From positions 25,480 through 89,479 of the forward strand of contig JAFGSZ010000020.1 in the NCBI GenBank assembly GCA_016934395.1: a stretch of 64,000 bases of DNA. The letters are read 5' to 3'. This document shows, piece by piece, positions 9,874 through 19,766 of this stretch (the first letter of the stretch is position 1; each line of letters starts with the position of its first letter). The notes beneath the pieces were generated by a model. That model was not told the DNA's origin, searched no databases, and was given only the letters and a program-made list of their open reading frames with translations. This DNA comes from Bacteroidales bacterium (lineage in GTDB: Bacteria > Bacteroidota > Bacteroidia > Bacteroidales > UBA10428). The position numbers and the translations under genes were made by a program.

Positions 9874-10092
9874 ATGGCAAAACAGCCGGCTATCGAACAA
9901 GATGGTACCATAAAAGAAGCTTTGTCAAATGCAATGTTTCGTGTGGAATTAGAAAATGGACATGTGATTACAGCTCATATTTCAGGCAAAATGCGCATGC
10001 ATTACATTAAAATATTACCCGGCGATAAAGTACGATTGGAAATGTCGCCATACGATTTAACAAAAGGAAGAATAACATTTAGATATAAATAA
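9874..10092 (+). CDS. infA: Translation initiation factor IF-1
   Basis: 72 residues from the ATG at 9874, the standard IF-1 length; the frame is open to a TTG two codons upstream. IF-1 blocks the A site during initiation. It is a single S1-like OB fold, with '[20 protein letters not shown]', '[17 protein letters not shown]' and '[13 protein letters not shown]' as the conserved blocks. It is followed 15 bases later by rpmJ. Confidence 0.98.
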   Translation: MAKQPAIEQDGTIKEALSNAMFRVELENGHVITAHISGKMRMHYIKILPGDKVRLEMSPYDLTKGRITFRYK

Positions 10093-10107
10093 GAAACGCA
10101 AATAACA

Positions 10108-10224
10108 ATGAAGATCAGAACCTCTGTTAAGAAGCGCAGCTCCGATGATAAAATTGTAAGGAGAAAAGGACGTTTATACGTGATTAATAAAAAGAACCCG
10201 AAACACAAACAGCGTCAGGGTTAA
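10108..10224 (+). CDS. rpmJ: 50S ribosomal protein L36, cysteine-free
   Basis: 38 residues starting [10 protein letters not shown] and ending KHKQRQG. L36 is the smallest 50S protein. The C-terminal half '[19 protein letters not shown]' is diagnostic. The zinc-ligand cysteines of the C-plus form are absent; positions 13-14 are Asp-Asp where many relatives still have a cysteine. Located between infA and rpsM as in most bacteria. Confidence 0.96.
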   Translation: MKIRTSVKKRSSDDKIVRRKGRLYVINKKNPKHKQRQG

Positions 10225-10258
10225 TTAACAAATTTTAAATTTTATTAAATTTTATTCT

Positions 10259-10636
10259 ATGGCTAGAATAGTTGGTGTAGACTTACCAAAAGAAAAAAGA
10301 GGAGAAATAGGATTAACCTATATTTATGGTATTGGACGCAGCACGGCCCAAAAAATTCTTGATTCGGCAGGCATCGACCGGAATATTAAAGTTGAGGACT
10401 GGACCGATGAACAAATCGGAAAAATCAGGAAGTATGTTGGCGAAAATTTTAAGGTAGAAGGTGAACTTCGTTCTTCTGTTCAATTAAACATCAAACGCTT
10501 AATGGATATTGGTTCATATCGCGGTATCCGGCATCGTACCGGTTTACCTGTGAGGGGTCAGAGTACAAAAAATAACGCAAGGACCAGAAAAGGAAGAAGA
10601 AGGACTGTTGCAAATAAAAAGAAAGCTACCAAATAA
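10259..10636 (+). CDS. rpsM: 30S ribosomal protein S13
   Basis: 125 residues. S13 lies in the 30S head and bridges to L5. '[28 protein letters not shown]' spans the N-terminus, '[17 protein letters not shown]' is the tRNA-contacting segment, and the tail is basic. It starts the alpha operon block rpsM-rpsK-rpsD-rpoA-rplQ. Confidence 0.98.
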   Translation: MARIVGVDLPKEKRGEIGLTYIYGIGRSTAQKILDSAGIDRNIKVEDWTDEQIGKIRKYVGENFKVEGELRSSVQLNIKRLMDIGSYRGIRHRTGLPVRGQSTKNNARTRKGRRRTVANKKKATK

Positions 10637-10646
10637 GAAATAAATT

Positions 10647-11036
10647 ATGGCAAAAAAAACTGGATCATCAAAGAAAAGAGTAGTACAAGTTGAGCCCGTT
10701 GGACAGGCTCATATCCATGCATCATTCAACAATATTATAATTTCCCTTACAAATAATCAGGGTCAGGTAATTTCATGGGCTTCAGCAGGCAAAATGGGAT
10801 TTAGAGGCTCGAAGAAAAACACACCCTATGCAGCACAAACAGCTGCCCAGGATTGCGCTAAAGTTGCGTTCGACCTTGGTTTGAGAAAGGTAAAAGTTTT
10901 TGTTAAAGGCCCCGGTGCAGGCCGAGAATCGGCAATCCGTACCATTCATACTTCAGGAATTGAAGTCACTGAAATCGTTGACATTACACCCTTACCACAT
11001 AACGGTTGCCGACCGCCAAACAGAAGACGGGTATAA
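10647..11036 (+). CDS. rpsK: 30S ribosomal protein S11
   Basis: 129 residues. S11 forms part of the platform and mRNA exit. '[17 protein letters not shown]', '[16 protein letters not shown]', '[16 protein letters not shown]' and '[18 protein letters not shown]' match the family throughout. It lies 10 bases after rpsM. Confidence 0.98.
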   Translation: MAKKTGSSKKRVVQVEPVGQAHIHASFNNIIISLTNNQGQVISWASAGKMGFRGSKKNTPYAAQTAAQDCAKVAFDLGLRKVKVFVKGPGAGRESAIRTIHTSGIEVTEIVDITPLPHNGCRPPNRRRV

Positions 11037-11076
11037 GGTATTCAGAGTTGAATTATTAAAAATTATTATATATAGA

Positions 11077-11682
11077 ATGGCTAGATATATTGGACCAAAA
11101 TCAAAAATTGCCAGAAAGTTTGGAGAACCAATCTTTGGAAGTGATAGAAGCTTTGAGAAAAAGAATTATCCTCCCGGAATGCACGGTGTTAACAAACGCA
11201 GGAGAAAACTTTCTGAATATGGCACTCAGCTTAAGGAAAAACAAAAGGCTAAATATACCTATGGGATCCTTGAAAAACAATTTGTTAATTTATTCAAAAA
11301 GGCTTCCAGCAGTAAAGGTGTTACCGGTGAGGTACTGCTTCAATTACTTGAATCAAGACTTGATAATGTAGTTTACCGGATGAACATTGCACCTACACGT
11401 TCAGGCGCCAGGCAGCTTGTAACCCACAATCATATTACAGTAAACGGTGAAGTAGTGAGTATTCCATCGTATACCTTACGACCCGGAGATATAATTGGTG
11501 TTCGTGAAAAATCAAAATCACTTGAGGTTATTATCAATTCGCTCGAAGGTAAAAGTTTACGCTATTCCTGGTTAGAATGGGATTCTTCACAGTTAACCGG
11601 GAAATTTATGAATCGGCCCGAAAGAGAAGAAATACCCGAAAATATTAAAGAACAATTAATTGTAGAATTATATTCTAAATAA
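11077..11682 (+). CDS. rpsD: 30S ribosomal protein S4, cysteine-free
   Basis: 201 residues from the ATG at 11077. The frame is open back into rpsK, but the family starts at '[14 protein letters not shown]'. S4 nucleates 30S assembly. The S4 RNA-binding domain is plain ([20 protein letters not shown] and [12 protein letters not shown]). The N-terminal zinc-binding cysteines of the C-plus type are missing; the protein contains no cysteine at all. It ends 7 bases before rpoA. Confidence 0.98.
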   Translation: MARYIGPKSKIARKFGEPIFGSDRSFEKKNYPPGMHGVNKRRRKLSEYGTQLKEKQKAKYTYGILEKQFVNLFKKASSSKGVTGEVLLQLLESRLDNVVYRMNIAPTRSGARQLVTHNHITVNGEVVSIPSYTLRPGDIIGVREKSKSLEVIINSLEGKSLRYSWLEWDSSQLTGKFMNRPEREEIPENIKEQLIVELYSK

Positions 11683-11689
11683 AATATTT

Positions 11690-12682
11690 ATGGCAATTTT
11701 AGCATTTCAGAAACCCGATAAAGTTATATTGGTCGATTCGGATGAGAATTTCGGTAAATTCGAATTTCGTCCTCTTGAACCAGGTTACGGTATCACTATC
11801 GGTAATGCTTTACGGCGAATTCTGCTATCTTCTTTAGAAGGGTACGCTATAACAACAATAAAAGTAGAAGGTGTAGAACACGAGTTTTCTTCAATTACCG
11901 GAGTAATCGAAGATGTAACGGATGTTATCCTTAATCTGAAACAGGTACGGTTCAAAAAACAAATCGACGATGTTGACGACGAACGGATAATGATTTCCAT
12001 AACAGGACAGGAAGTTTTAAAAGCAGGTGACTTAGACCGGTTTTTGACCAGTTTTAAAGTATTAAATCCTGAACTGGAAATATGTCATATGGAGTCTGAT
12101 GTGGATTTGCAGATGGAGATTACAATTAATAAAGGCCGCGGTTATGTACCTGCAGAAGAAAATAAACCTCTCGATGCAGAGTTTGGTCTTATACCCATCG
12201 ATGCTGTTTTTACTCCTATCAAAAATGTGAAATATGCAGTTGAAAATTATCGTGTAGAGCAAAAAACAGATTATGAAAAACTGGTTTTTGAAATTCAAAC
12301 AGATGGTTCCATTCATGCAAAGGATGCATTAAAAGAAGCTGCAAAAATTCTAATCTATCACTTTATGCTTTTCTCCGACGAAAAGATCACTCTCGATGCA
12401 GATGAGCGTTCAGCTAACGAAGAATTTGATGAAGAAGTACTTCATATGCGTCAGTTGCTGAAAACAAAACTTGTAGATCTGGATCTTTCAGTAAGGGCAT
12501 TAAATTGCTTAAAAGCTGCTGAAGTGGATACTTTAGGGGATCTTGTGAAATTTAATAAAAACGATCTGCTGAAATTCAGAAATTTCGGTAAAAAATCTCT
12601 TACCGAATTAGATGAACTGCTGTCAAGCATGAACCTAAACTTCGGTATGGACATAAGTAAATATAAACTTAATAAGGATTAA
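11690..12682 (+). CDS. rpoA: RNA polymerase alpha subunit
   Basis: 330 residues, full length. The N-terminal dimerisation domain carries '[25 protein letters not shown]' (split over helix H1), and the C-terminal DNA-binding domain carries '[23 protein letters not shown]' with the helix-hairpin-helix '[16 protein letters not shown]'. It assembles the polymerase core and contacts UP elements and activators. It stands between rpsD and rplQ as expected. Confidence 0.98.
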   Translation: MAILAFQKPDKVILVDSDENFGKFEFRPLEPGYGITIGNALRRILLSSLEGYAITTIKVEGVEHEFSSITGVIEDVTDVILNLKQVRFKKQIDDVDDERIMISITGQEVLKAGDLDRFLTSFKVLNPELEICHMESDVDLQMEITINKGRGYVPAEENKPLDAEFGLIPIDAVFTPIKNVKYAVENYRVEQKTDYEKLVFEIQTDGSIHAKDALKEAAKILIYHFMLFSDEKITLDADERSANEEFDEEVLHMRQLLKTKLVDLDLSVRALNCLKAAEVDTLGDLVKFNKNDLLKFRNFGKKSLTELDELLSSMNLNFGMDISKYKLNKD

Positions 12683-12720
12683 CGGGAGTTGATACCCTGT
12701 AAATAAATTTGATATTTAAA

Positions 12721-13419
12721 ATGCGACACAGGAAAAATTTCAATCATTTAGGGCGGAAAAGCGGACACAGAAAGGCTATGCTGTCAAATATGGCAAGTTC
12801 ATTAATAATGCATAAACGCATCCAGACAACTACTGCAAAAGCAAAAGCCCTGCGGAGTTTTGTAGAACCTCTTTTAACAAAGTCAAAAGATGATTCTACG
12901 CATTCAAGAAGGATTGTATTTAGCAAATTGCAGGATAAAGAAGCGGTAACCGAATTATTCCGTGACGTTTCTCCTAAAATTATTGACAGGCCCGGCGGGT
13001 ATACAAGGATCTTGAAAACCGGAACAAGACTTGGTGATAATGCCGATATGTGTGTGATCGAGCTGGTAGACTATAATGAAAATTTATTGGCTGCTCAGGA
13101 AGAAAAAGGCGGTAAATCCAAAAGAAGAAGACGGGGTTCGTCTAAGAAGAAAGAAGATAGTCCTAAGGCTGTAGCAGCACCTCAGACTGACCTTGAAAAG
13201 AAAACTCCTGCTGTTGAAGAAACTAAAGAGATAACTTCTGAAGAAGCTGCTCCAGAAGCGGCTAAAGCCGAAGAAACTGTAAATACAAATGAAGTAATCG
13301 CTGAAGATACCGCAGTTGCTGAAGAAGCAGCGGAAATAAAAGCTGAGGACAAAGACGTCTCAGAAAAAAACGATGATCAGTCAGAAGAAACTCCGGAAGA
13401 AGAACCAAAGAAAGAATAA
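12721..13419 (+). CDS. rplQ: 50S ribosomal protein L17 with long acidic tail
   Basis: 232 residues from the ATG at 12721. The first ~115 residues are ordinary L17: '[21 protein letters not shown]', then '[19 protein letters not shown]' and '[21 protein letters not shown]'. A short Lys/Arg stretch ([13 protein letters not shown]) follows, then about 90 residues of Ala/Glu-rich, probably disordered, acidic sequence. Tailed L17 occurs in Bacteroidota; this tail nearly doubles the protein. It is the last gene of the operon, with a terminator directly downstream. Confidence 0.96.
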   Translation: MRHRKNFNHLGRKSGHRKAMLSNMASSLIMHKRIQTTTAKAKALRSFVEPLLTKSKDDSTHSRRIVFSKLQDKEAVTELFRDVSPKIIDRPGGYTRILKTGTRLGDNADMCVIELVDYNENLLAAQEEKGGKSKRRRRGSSKKKEDSPKAVAAPQTDLEKKTPAVEETKEITSEEAAPEAAKAEETVNTNEVIAEDTAVAEEAAEIKAEDKDVSEKNDDQSEETPEEEPKKE

Positions 13420-13455
13420 TACGCTTCTCGTGAATACAATATTTTATCAAAGATA

Positions 13456-13488
13456 GGGATAAGGCTGTAATCAACTTATCCCTTTTTT
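13456..13488 (+). terminator. Terminator of the ribosomal operon
   Basis: GGGATAAG (13456-13463) pairs with CTTATCCC (13475-13482) around an 11-base loop, followed at once by TTTTTT. This is an intrinsic terminator 37 bases after rplQ. It separates the long translation operon from eno. Confidence 0.85.
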
Positions 13489-13523
13489 GTTCAAACTGAA
13501 TTATAAACTAATATAAAACTTAA

Positions 13524-14819
<1,296 letters not shown>

Positions 14820-14841
14820 TAACCGATCGTTTGTTTGATAT

Positions 14842-14870
14842 AAAAGCTCCTTCGAAAAGGAGCTTTTTTT
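14842..14870 (+). terminator. Terminator after eno
   Basis: AAAAGCTCCTT (14842-14852) pairs perfectly with AAGGAGCTTTT (14857-14867) around a four-base CGAA loop and runs into a T tract. A strong intrinsic terminator 22 bases after the eno stop. Confidence 0.93.
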
Positions 14871-14932
14871 TTATTCAGTAAACAACCTGTCTGTTTTTGT
14901 GTTATCTTAATTGATAATTTATTTAGAAAGAT

Positions 14933-16252
14933 ATGTCAAAATTAAAAGAAAAATTAGCAGAAAAAATCGATGAATGGCGGCCCCGAATACAAAAATTACA
15001 GGATGAATACGGAGATGTCGTAGTTGATGAAGTTACCGTAAATAAAATTTTGGGAGGAATGAGAGGGCTAAAAAGCCTGATCACCGATATATCCTATCTC
15101 GATCCTATTGAAGGGATACGTTACAGGGGGTATACACTACCCGAGCTTTTTAAAAAATTGCCCAAGCCCCCGAATTCGGAAATGCCATATGTTGAAGGTG
15201 TTGTATATTTATTACTTACAGGCGAAATACCCGGAGAAAAAGAGATTGAGGATGTGCTTGATGAATTTAAAAAAAGAAGGATACTGCCACGCTATGTCTA
15301 CGAAGTAATTGATGCATTTCCATGTTGCAGCCATCCCATGGCAATATTTTCAACGGCTATTCTAACCCTGCACAGAGAATCTTTTTTTGCAAAAAAATAC
15401 CATGCAGGCCTGCCAAAAGCAGATTATTGGGATCCGACATATGAGGATGCGTTAAACCTGTTGGCTAAGCTTCCGGAGATTGGTACGTATATTTATGCAA
15501 AGTTATATCGTGATGGTAAACGCATACAATCCGATCCAAATCTCGATTTTGGAGCTAGTTTTGCACATATGATGGGGAAACCCAAACCCTATGACGATGT
15601 GTCGAGAATGCATTTTATCATCCACAGCGATCACGAAAGTGGAAATGTTAGCGCCCATACAGGCCACCTGGTAGCCAGTTCCCTTTCGGATATATATTTA
15701 TCTACTTCTGCAATGATCAATGGACTTGCCGGACCATTGCACGGACTGGCCAACCAGGAAGTGCTTCGATGGCTTCATGAAATGATGGGAAAATTAAACG
15801 GTCAGATACCCAATGAAGAAGAAATGAAGCAGTTTGTATGGGATACATTAAACTCAGGACTGGTAATTCCAGGTTTCGGGCATGCTGTGTTAAGGAAAAC
15901 CGACCCCAGGTATATGATCCAGAGGGAATTTAGTTTAAAACACCTTAAAGACGATCCCATCTTTAAGTATGTGGATATGTTGTATAAAGTTGTTCCCCCA
16001 ATACTAAAGGAACATGGAAAGGCAAAAAATCCCTGGCCAAATGTGGATGCACAATCCGGAATTATTCAATGGCACTATGGTGTGCAGGAATATGATTTTT
16101 ATACCGTGCTCTTCGGTATAGGACGTGCAATTGGTATTTCGGCAAATATTATTTGGGACCGTGCCCTGGGATACCCGCTGGAACGTCCAAAATCAGTTAC
16201 CACAGAGATGCTGGAAAAAATGGTTCAGGAAAAAGTAAATAAAGTGAAATAA
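14933..16252 (+). CDS. gltA: Citrate synthase
   Basis: 439 residues. It condenses acetyl-CoA and oxaloacetate at the entry of the TCA cycle. The catalytic triad is visible: His270 (GPLHGLANQE), His317 (GFGHAVLRKTDPRY) and Asp372 (NVDAQSG). 'HSDHESGNVSAHTGHLVASS' and the long N-terminal extension resemble the eukaryotic/mitochondrial-like dimeric type rather than the E. coli hexameric type; that subtype call is from memory of the family. Monocistronic, flanked by terminators. Confidence 0.95.
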   Translation: MSKLKEKLAEKIDEWRPRIQKLQDEYGDVVVDEVTVNKILGGMRGLKSLITDISYLDPIEGIRYRGYTLPELFKKLPKPPNSEMPYVEGVVYLLLTGEIPGEKEIEDVLDEFKKRRILPRYVYEVIDAFPCCSHPMAIFSTAILTLHRESFFAKKYHAGLPKADYWDPTYEDALNLLAKLPEIGTYIYAKLYRDGKRIQSDPNLDFGASFAHMMGKPKPYDDVSRMHFIIHSDHESGNVSAHTGHLVASSLSDIYLSTSAMINGLAGPLHGLANQEVLRWLHEMMGKLNGQIPNEEEMKQFVWDTLNSGLVIPGFGHAVLRKTDPRYMIQREFSLKHLKDDPIFKYVDMLYKVVPPILKEHGKAKNPWPNVDAQSGIIQWHYGVQEYDFYTVLFGIGRAIGISANIIWDRALGYPLERPKSVTTEMLEKMVQEKVNKVK

Positions 16253-16279
16253 TATTTTTAAAATTATTTATTGTTACAT

Positions 16280-16310
16280 AAGGTGTTGGTTATCTCCGGC
16301 ACCTTTTTTT
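16280..16310 (+). terminator. Terminator after citrate synthase
   Basis: AAGGTG (16280-16285) pairs with CACCTT (16300-16305) and is followed by a seven-T run. Intrinsic terminator 27 bases after the gltA stop; the stem is short, so confidence is moderate. Confidence 0.7.
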
Positions 16311-16493
16311 AATTTCCGGAGCTATTTATCGGGATATATTTTTATTCGAATTTTTCAATTTCGAATCCTTTTTATTTTTAATGGTTTACCACAATTCCAT
16401 GTAAAAAAATGTATTGCTGAATTTGAGATAAAAATTGTATCTTAAACTTTGCTTATGTATTTTTATTATGGTTATTTATAAACATATTTTTGA

Positions 16494-19400
16494 ATGAACA
16501 GGGCTTATTTTTTAATATTATTTGCACTTTTAAATTTAAGCCTGATATCTGAAGCTAAAACCTCCGAAATATTACATTATAATACGATTGACGGTCTTTC
16601 ACAAACCAATATAAAGGATGTTTTTTTGGATAAAAGCCATTACTTATGGATTGGAACAAATGATGGGTTGAATGTATTTAATGGATATGAATTTAAAACC
16701 TTTAAGCATAATCCTGAAAATAGTGCCTCTATATCCGGGAATATTATTAACCGGATCGGACAGGATAAAAACGGTAATCTTTGGGTGGCAACCAATAACG
16801 GGGTAAATATTTTTAATTTTAATACCGGAGAATTTTCTACGGTTTATCCTGAAAAAGTTGATGCTAAATTTTCGAATAATATATCCAATCTGCAAATAGA
16901 TCAGAATTATGCATATATAATAAGTGAAAACTATCTCGGCAGGTTTTTGCTTAACGGGAAGCCGGATACTATCATTGAATTACCACAATCATTTTTTAAT
17001 TATGAGTATAAATGGAGACTTCCTATCTGTGTTAACAGCAGAAATCATGAAGTGTATTTCTCCAACCGGCAGGATATTTTTAAGATTACCGGGAATAATG
17101 AGCTGATTAAAATCAACATTGATTTTTTGTTTGAAGATGAGCAGATACATACTTTCTATTCGGATACCTCAGACATTTTATGGATTGGAACTTCCAGGGC
17201 AATATATGCCTATCGGATGAATACTTCACAGGTTGAAAAAAGAATTAATGTATATGATGAACAGTCAAAAACAGGCTGGTCTGTTTTTTCCATGTATCCA
17301 AAATCAGATCAAACAATTTATTTGGGTACCAATAATGGGATTATTATTTGTAATACTGATAACGGGAGGATTTCTATTCCGGAGTTTAATGAAAAAATGC
17401 CGATTTCATTTAGAAATTCTCTTGTCACCTCTATCGAAAAAGATTCTTCAAATAATTACTGGTTTGGAGCTTATAGCGGGCTTTTAAAATACCATGAAGG
17501 GAAAAGAATGTTTAATAACTATTCAACAGAAAATATTCCCTCGCTACCGAATAATATTATTACTTCAATATATAAGGATAAAAATAACCGGATTTGGGCG
17601 GGTTGTTTGTTTAGCGGATTAAGCATAATTAACAAAGATTTTAAAGATGCCACAAGATATTATGTAGATCATGAAAATATCAGGCAAAGGCTTTCAGGGA
17701 ACCGGGTAAATGGAATCTACGAATTGTCCGATGGAGACATATTCATTAGTACAGGTAATGGATTGGCAGAATATGATCCGGTTTCTGAAAAATTTATGCC
17801 TTTAGTCCTCAAGGATCAGGATAGCCAAATAATTTCATTATTGCATACACAAATATATAAAATAGAAGAAGACCTTACGGGAAATTTATGGATGGGCACT
17901 TCTAAAGGCCTTTTTAAGTATAATATTATTAGTGGTATAACAGAAAGCTATTTTACAGAAGAAGATTCAATACAATTATCTGTAACTGCATTACTTCTGC
18001 AAAACAAAGATACATTATGGCTGGGTACTCAATCAGGACTTGTTCTGATGATTCCGGAAAACGGAAGATATACTGTAATTATACCCGAACATCCTGAGTT
18101 CAATCCGGTTCCTAAAGAGATATATTCAATGTATATTGATAAAAACAATATTAATTTATGGCTGGGGACCAATTTTGGCTTGTGTAAATTTGACAGGAAA
18201 AATTTTGTTTGCGAAATTTATAATGAAGACGATGGCTTTATAAATAGTTTTATTTATAATATTCTTGAAGACGAGGCAAATAACCTCTGGCTGAGCACAA
18301 ACAAAGGATTAATAAAATTTAATTATGTAAACAATACTGTTCAAAATTATACCACCCGGGATGGCCTGATCAATTTTGAATATAACACAAATGCAGCATT
18401 TAAGAGTTCAGACGGGGAATTTTTTTTTGGCGGCATTTCAGGGTTTAGCTCCTTTTATCCCGATTCGTTTATTATCAACAATCATATCCCACCGTTAGTA
18501 ATTACAAAATTTAATATTATCCAGGGTGATAAAATAAGGGATTTTTATGTTGGCGAAAAAGATACTGTCTACATATCCTATTCGAATAATTATTTTGATA
18601 TATATTTCGCAGCATTGGATTATACGGCTCCTGATAAAAATCAATACCGGTATTCGATAACCAAAACAGGTAAAAAACCAGAATGGACATCCCTGGGGAA
18701 CAAGAATAATGTTGTTTTTGCCGGCATGGATCCGGGTACGTATTTATTTCAGGTACTGGGTTCCAATAATGACCTCGTTTGGAATACAGAGGGAAAATCA
18801 TTAATAATAATTATTGAAACCCCCTTTTGGAAATCTACCGAAGCAAAAGGTGTTTATATACTGATTTTTCTTGGAGCTATTTTATTTTTCTTTAGAATGA
18901 GAACCCGATCTTTAAGGGTACTTAACCGAGAATACAAGGAACGTGAAAAAGTAGCCAGAAAAGTGGCGCTCCAGAAAGAAGAACTCACATTAATCAACAA
19001 AAATATTACCGATAGTATTAATTATGCAAGGCGTATTCAGGAAGCAATGATGCCATCCAAAAAGATATTTAAAAATCTCTTACCCGAATCATTTATAATA
19101 CACGAACCAAAAGATATTGTAAGTGGAGATTTTTACTGGATCGGTGACGTGGAGGGAAAAACATTTATTGCTGCTGTAGATTGCACAGGGCATGGTGTTC
19201 CCGGAGCTTTTATGTCGATAATAGGATTTGAATTGTTTCGAAGAATTACTACAATTGAAAAGATACAGGAGCCTGCAAGAATACTGAATTCTCTTAACGA
19301 AGAATTCAAAACAATATTTAGTGATGTTGAAAATATTGCTTTTCGTGATGGTATGGACCTGGCATTTTGTACTATTGATATAAAAAACCGTGAACTCGAA

Positions 19401-19766
19401 TTTGCCGGGGCATTTAATTCAATATATATTATCAGGGAAAATACAATTATCGAAATAAAAGGTGATCGTTTTTCAGTAGGTTTAACCGATGATGAATTCG
19501 GTCTCCAGCCCTTTAAGAATCATGTTATTCCTTTGCAAAACAACGATATGCTTTATCTTTTTACTGATGGATTTGCTGACCAGTTTGGAGGCCCGGAAGG
19601 GAAAAAGTATAAGTATCGCAGATTCCGGCATTTATTACTAGCCATTCATCAGCTACCCATGGAAAAACAAAAATATTTCCTGCAAAAAAGTATATCCGAA
19701 TGGAAAGGTGATCTGGATCAGGTGGATGATATTCTTGTAATTGGAACCAGAATTATTTTGCTTTAA
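16494..19766 (+). CDS. Two-component-type propeller sensor with SpoIIE phosphatase output
   Basis: 1090 residues. A signal peptide (about residues 1-21) is followed by many ~45-residue propeller blades of the 'regulator propeller' type, for example 'LDKSHYLWIGTNDGLNVFNG', up to about residue 660. A Y_Y_Y-like Ig domain comes next (about 700-775), one membrane helix (about 786-804), a short coiled coil, and a PP2C/SpoIIE phosphatase domain to the end. The metal-binding motifs are present: 'VSGDFYW' (Asp near 879) and 'AVDCTGHGVPGAFMS'. The periplasmic half looks like that of hybrid two-component systems, but the cytoplasmic output is a Ser/Thr phosphatase instead of a kinase, so it probably acts on an anti-sigma or anti-anti-sigma partner. 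No such partner is next to it. Its stop overlaps by 4 bases the stop of a convergent histidine kinase. Confidence 0.88.
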   Translation: MNRAYFLILFALLNLSLISEAKTSEILHYNTIDGLSQTNIKDVFLDKSHYLWIGTNDGLNVFNGYEFKTFKHNPENSASISGNIINRIGQDKNGNLWVATNNGVNIFNFNTGEFSTVYPEKVDAKFSNNISNLQIDQNYAYIISENYLGRFLLNGKPDTIIELPQSFFNYEYKWRLPICVNSRNHEVYFSNRQDIFKITGNNELIKINIDFLFEDEQIHTFYSDTSDILWIGTSRAIYAYRMNTSQVEKRINVYDEQSKTGWSVFSMYPKSDQTIYLGTNNGIIICNTDNGRISIPEFNEKMPISFRNSLVTSIEKDSSNNYWFGAYSGLLKYHEGKRMFNNYSTENIPSLPNNIITSIYKDKNNRIWAGCLFSGLSIINKDFKDATRYYVDHENIRQRLSGNRVNGIYELSDGDIFISTGNGLAEYDPVSEKFMPLVLKDQDSQIISLLHTQIYKIEEDLTGNLWMGTSKGLFKYNIISGITESYFTEEDSIQLSVTALLLQNKDTLWLGTQSGLVLMIPENGRYTVIIPEHPEFNPVPKEIYSMYIDKNNINLWLGTNFGLCKFDRKNFVCEIYNEDDGFINSFIYNILEDEANNLWLSTNKGLIKFNYVNNTVQNYTTRDGLINFEYNTNAAFKSSDGEFFFGGISGFSSFYPDSFIINNHIPPLVITKFNIIQGDKIRDFYVGEKDTVYISYSNNYFDIYFAALDYTAPDKNQYRYSITKTGKKPEWTSLGNKNNVVFAGMDPGTYLFQVLGSNNDLVWNTEGKSLIIIIETPFWKSTEAKGVYILIFLGAILFFFRMRTRSLRVLNREYKEREKVARKVALQKEELTLINKNITDSINYARRIQEAMMPSKKIFKNLLPESFIIHEPKDIVSGDFYWIGDVEGKTFIAAVDCTGHGVPGAFMSIIGFELFRRITTIEKIQEPARILNSLNEEFKTIFSDVENIAFRDGMDLAFCTIDIKNRELEFAGAFNSIYIIRENTIIEIKGDRFSVGLTDDEFGLQPFKNHVIPLQNNDMLYLFTDGFADQFGGPEGKKYKYRRFRHLLLAIHQLPMEKQKYFLQKSISEWKGDLDQVDDILVIGTRIILL

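Noticed and set aside
10900..11076. N-terminal extension of S4 into rpsK
   Set aside because: The frame is open, but S4 proteins begin at the ATG at 11077 and the upstream part is only a shifted reading of rpsK.
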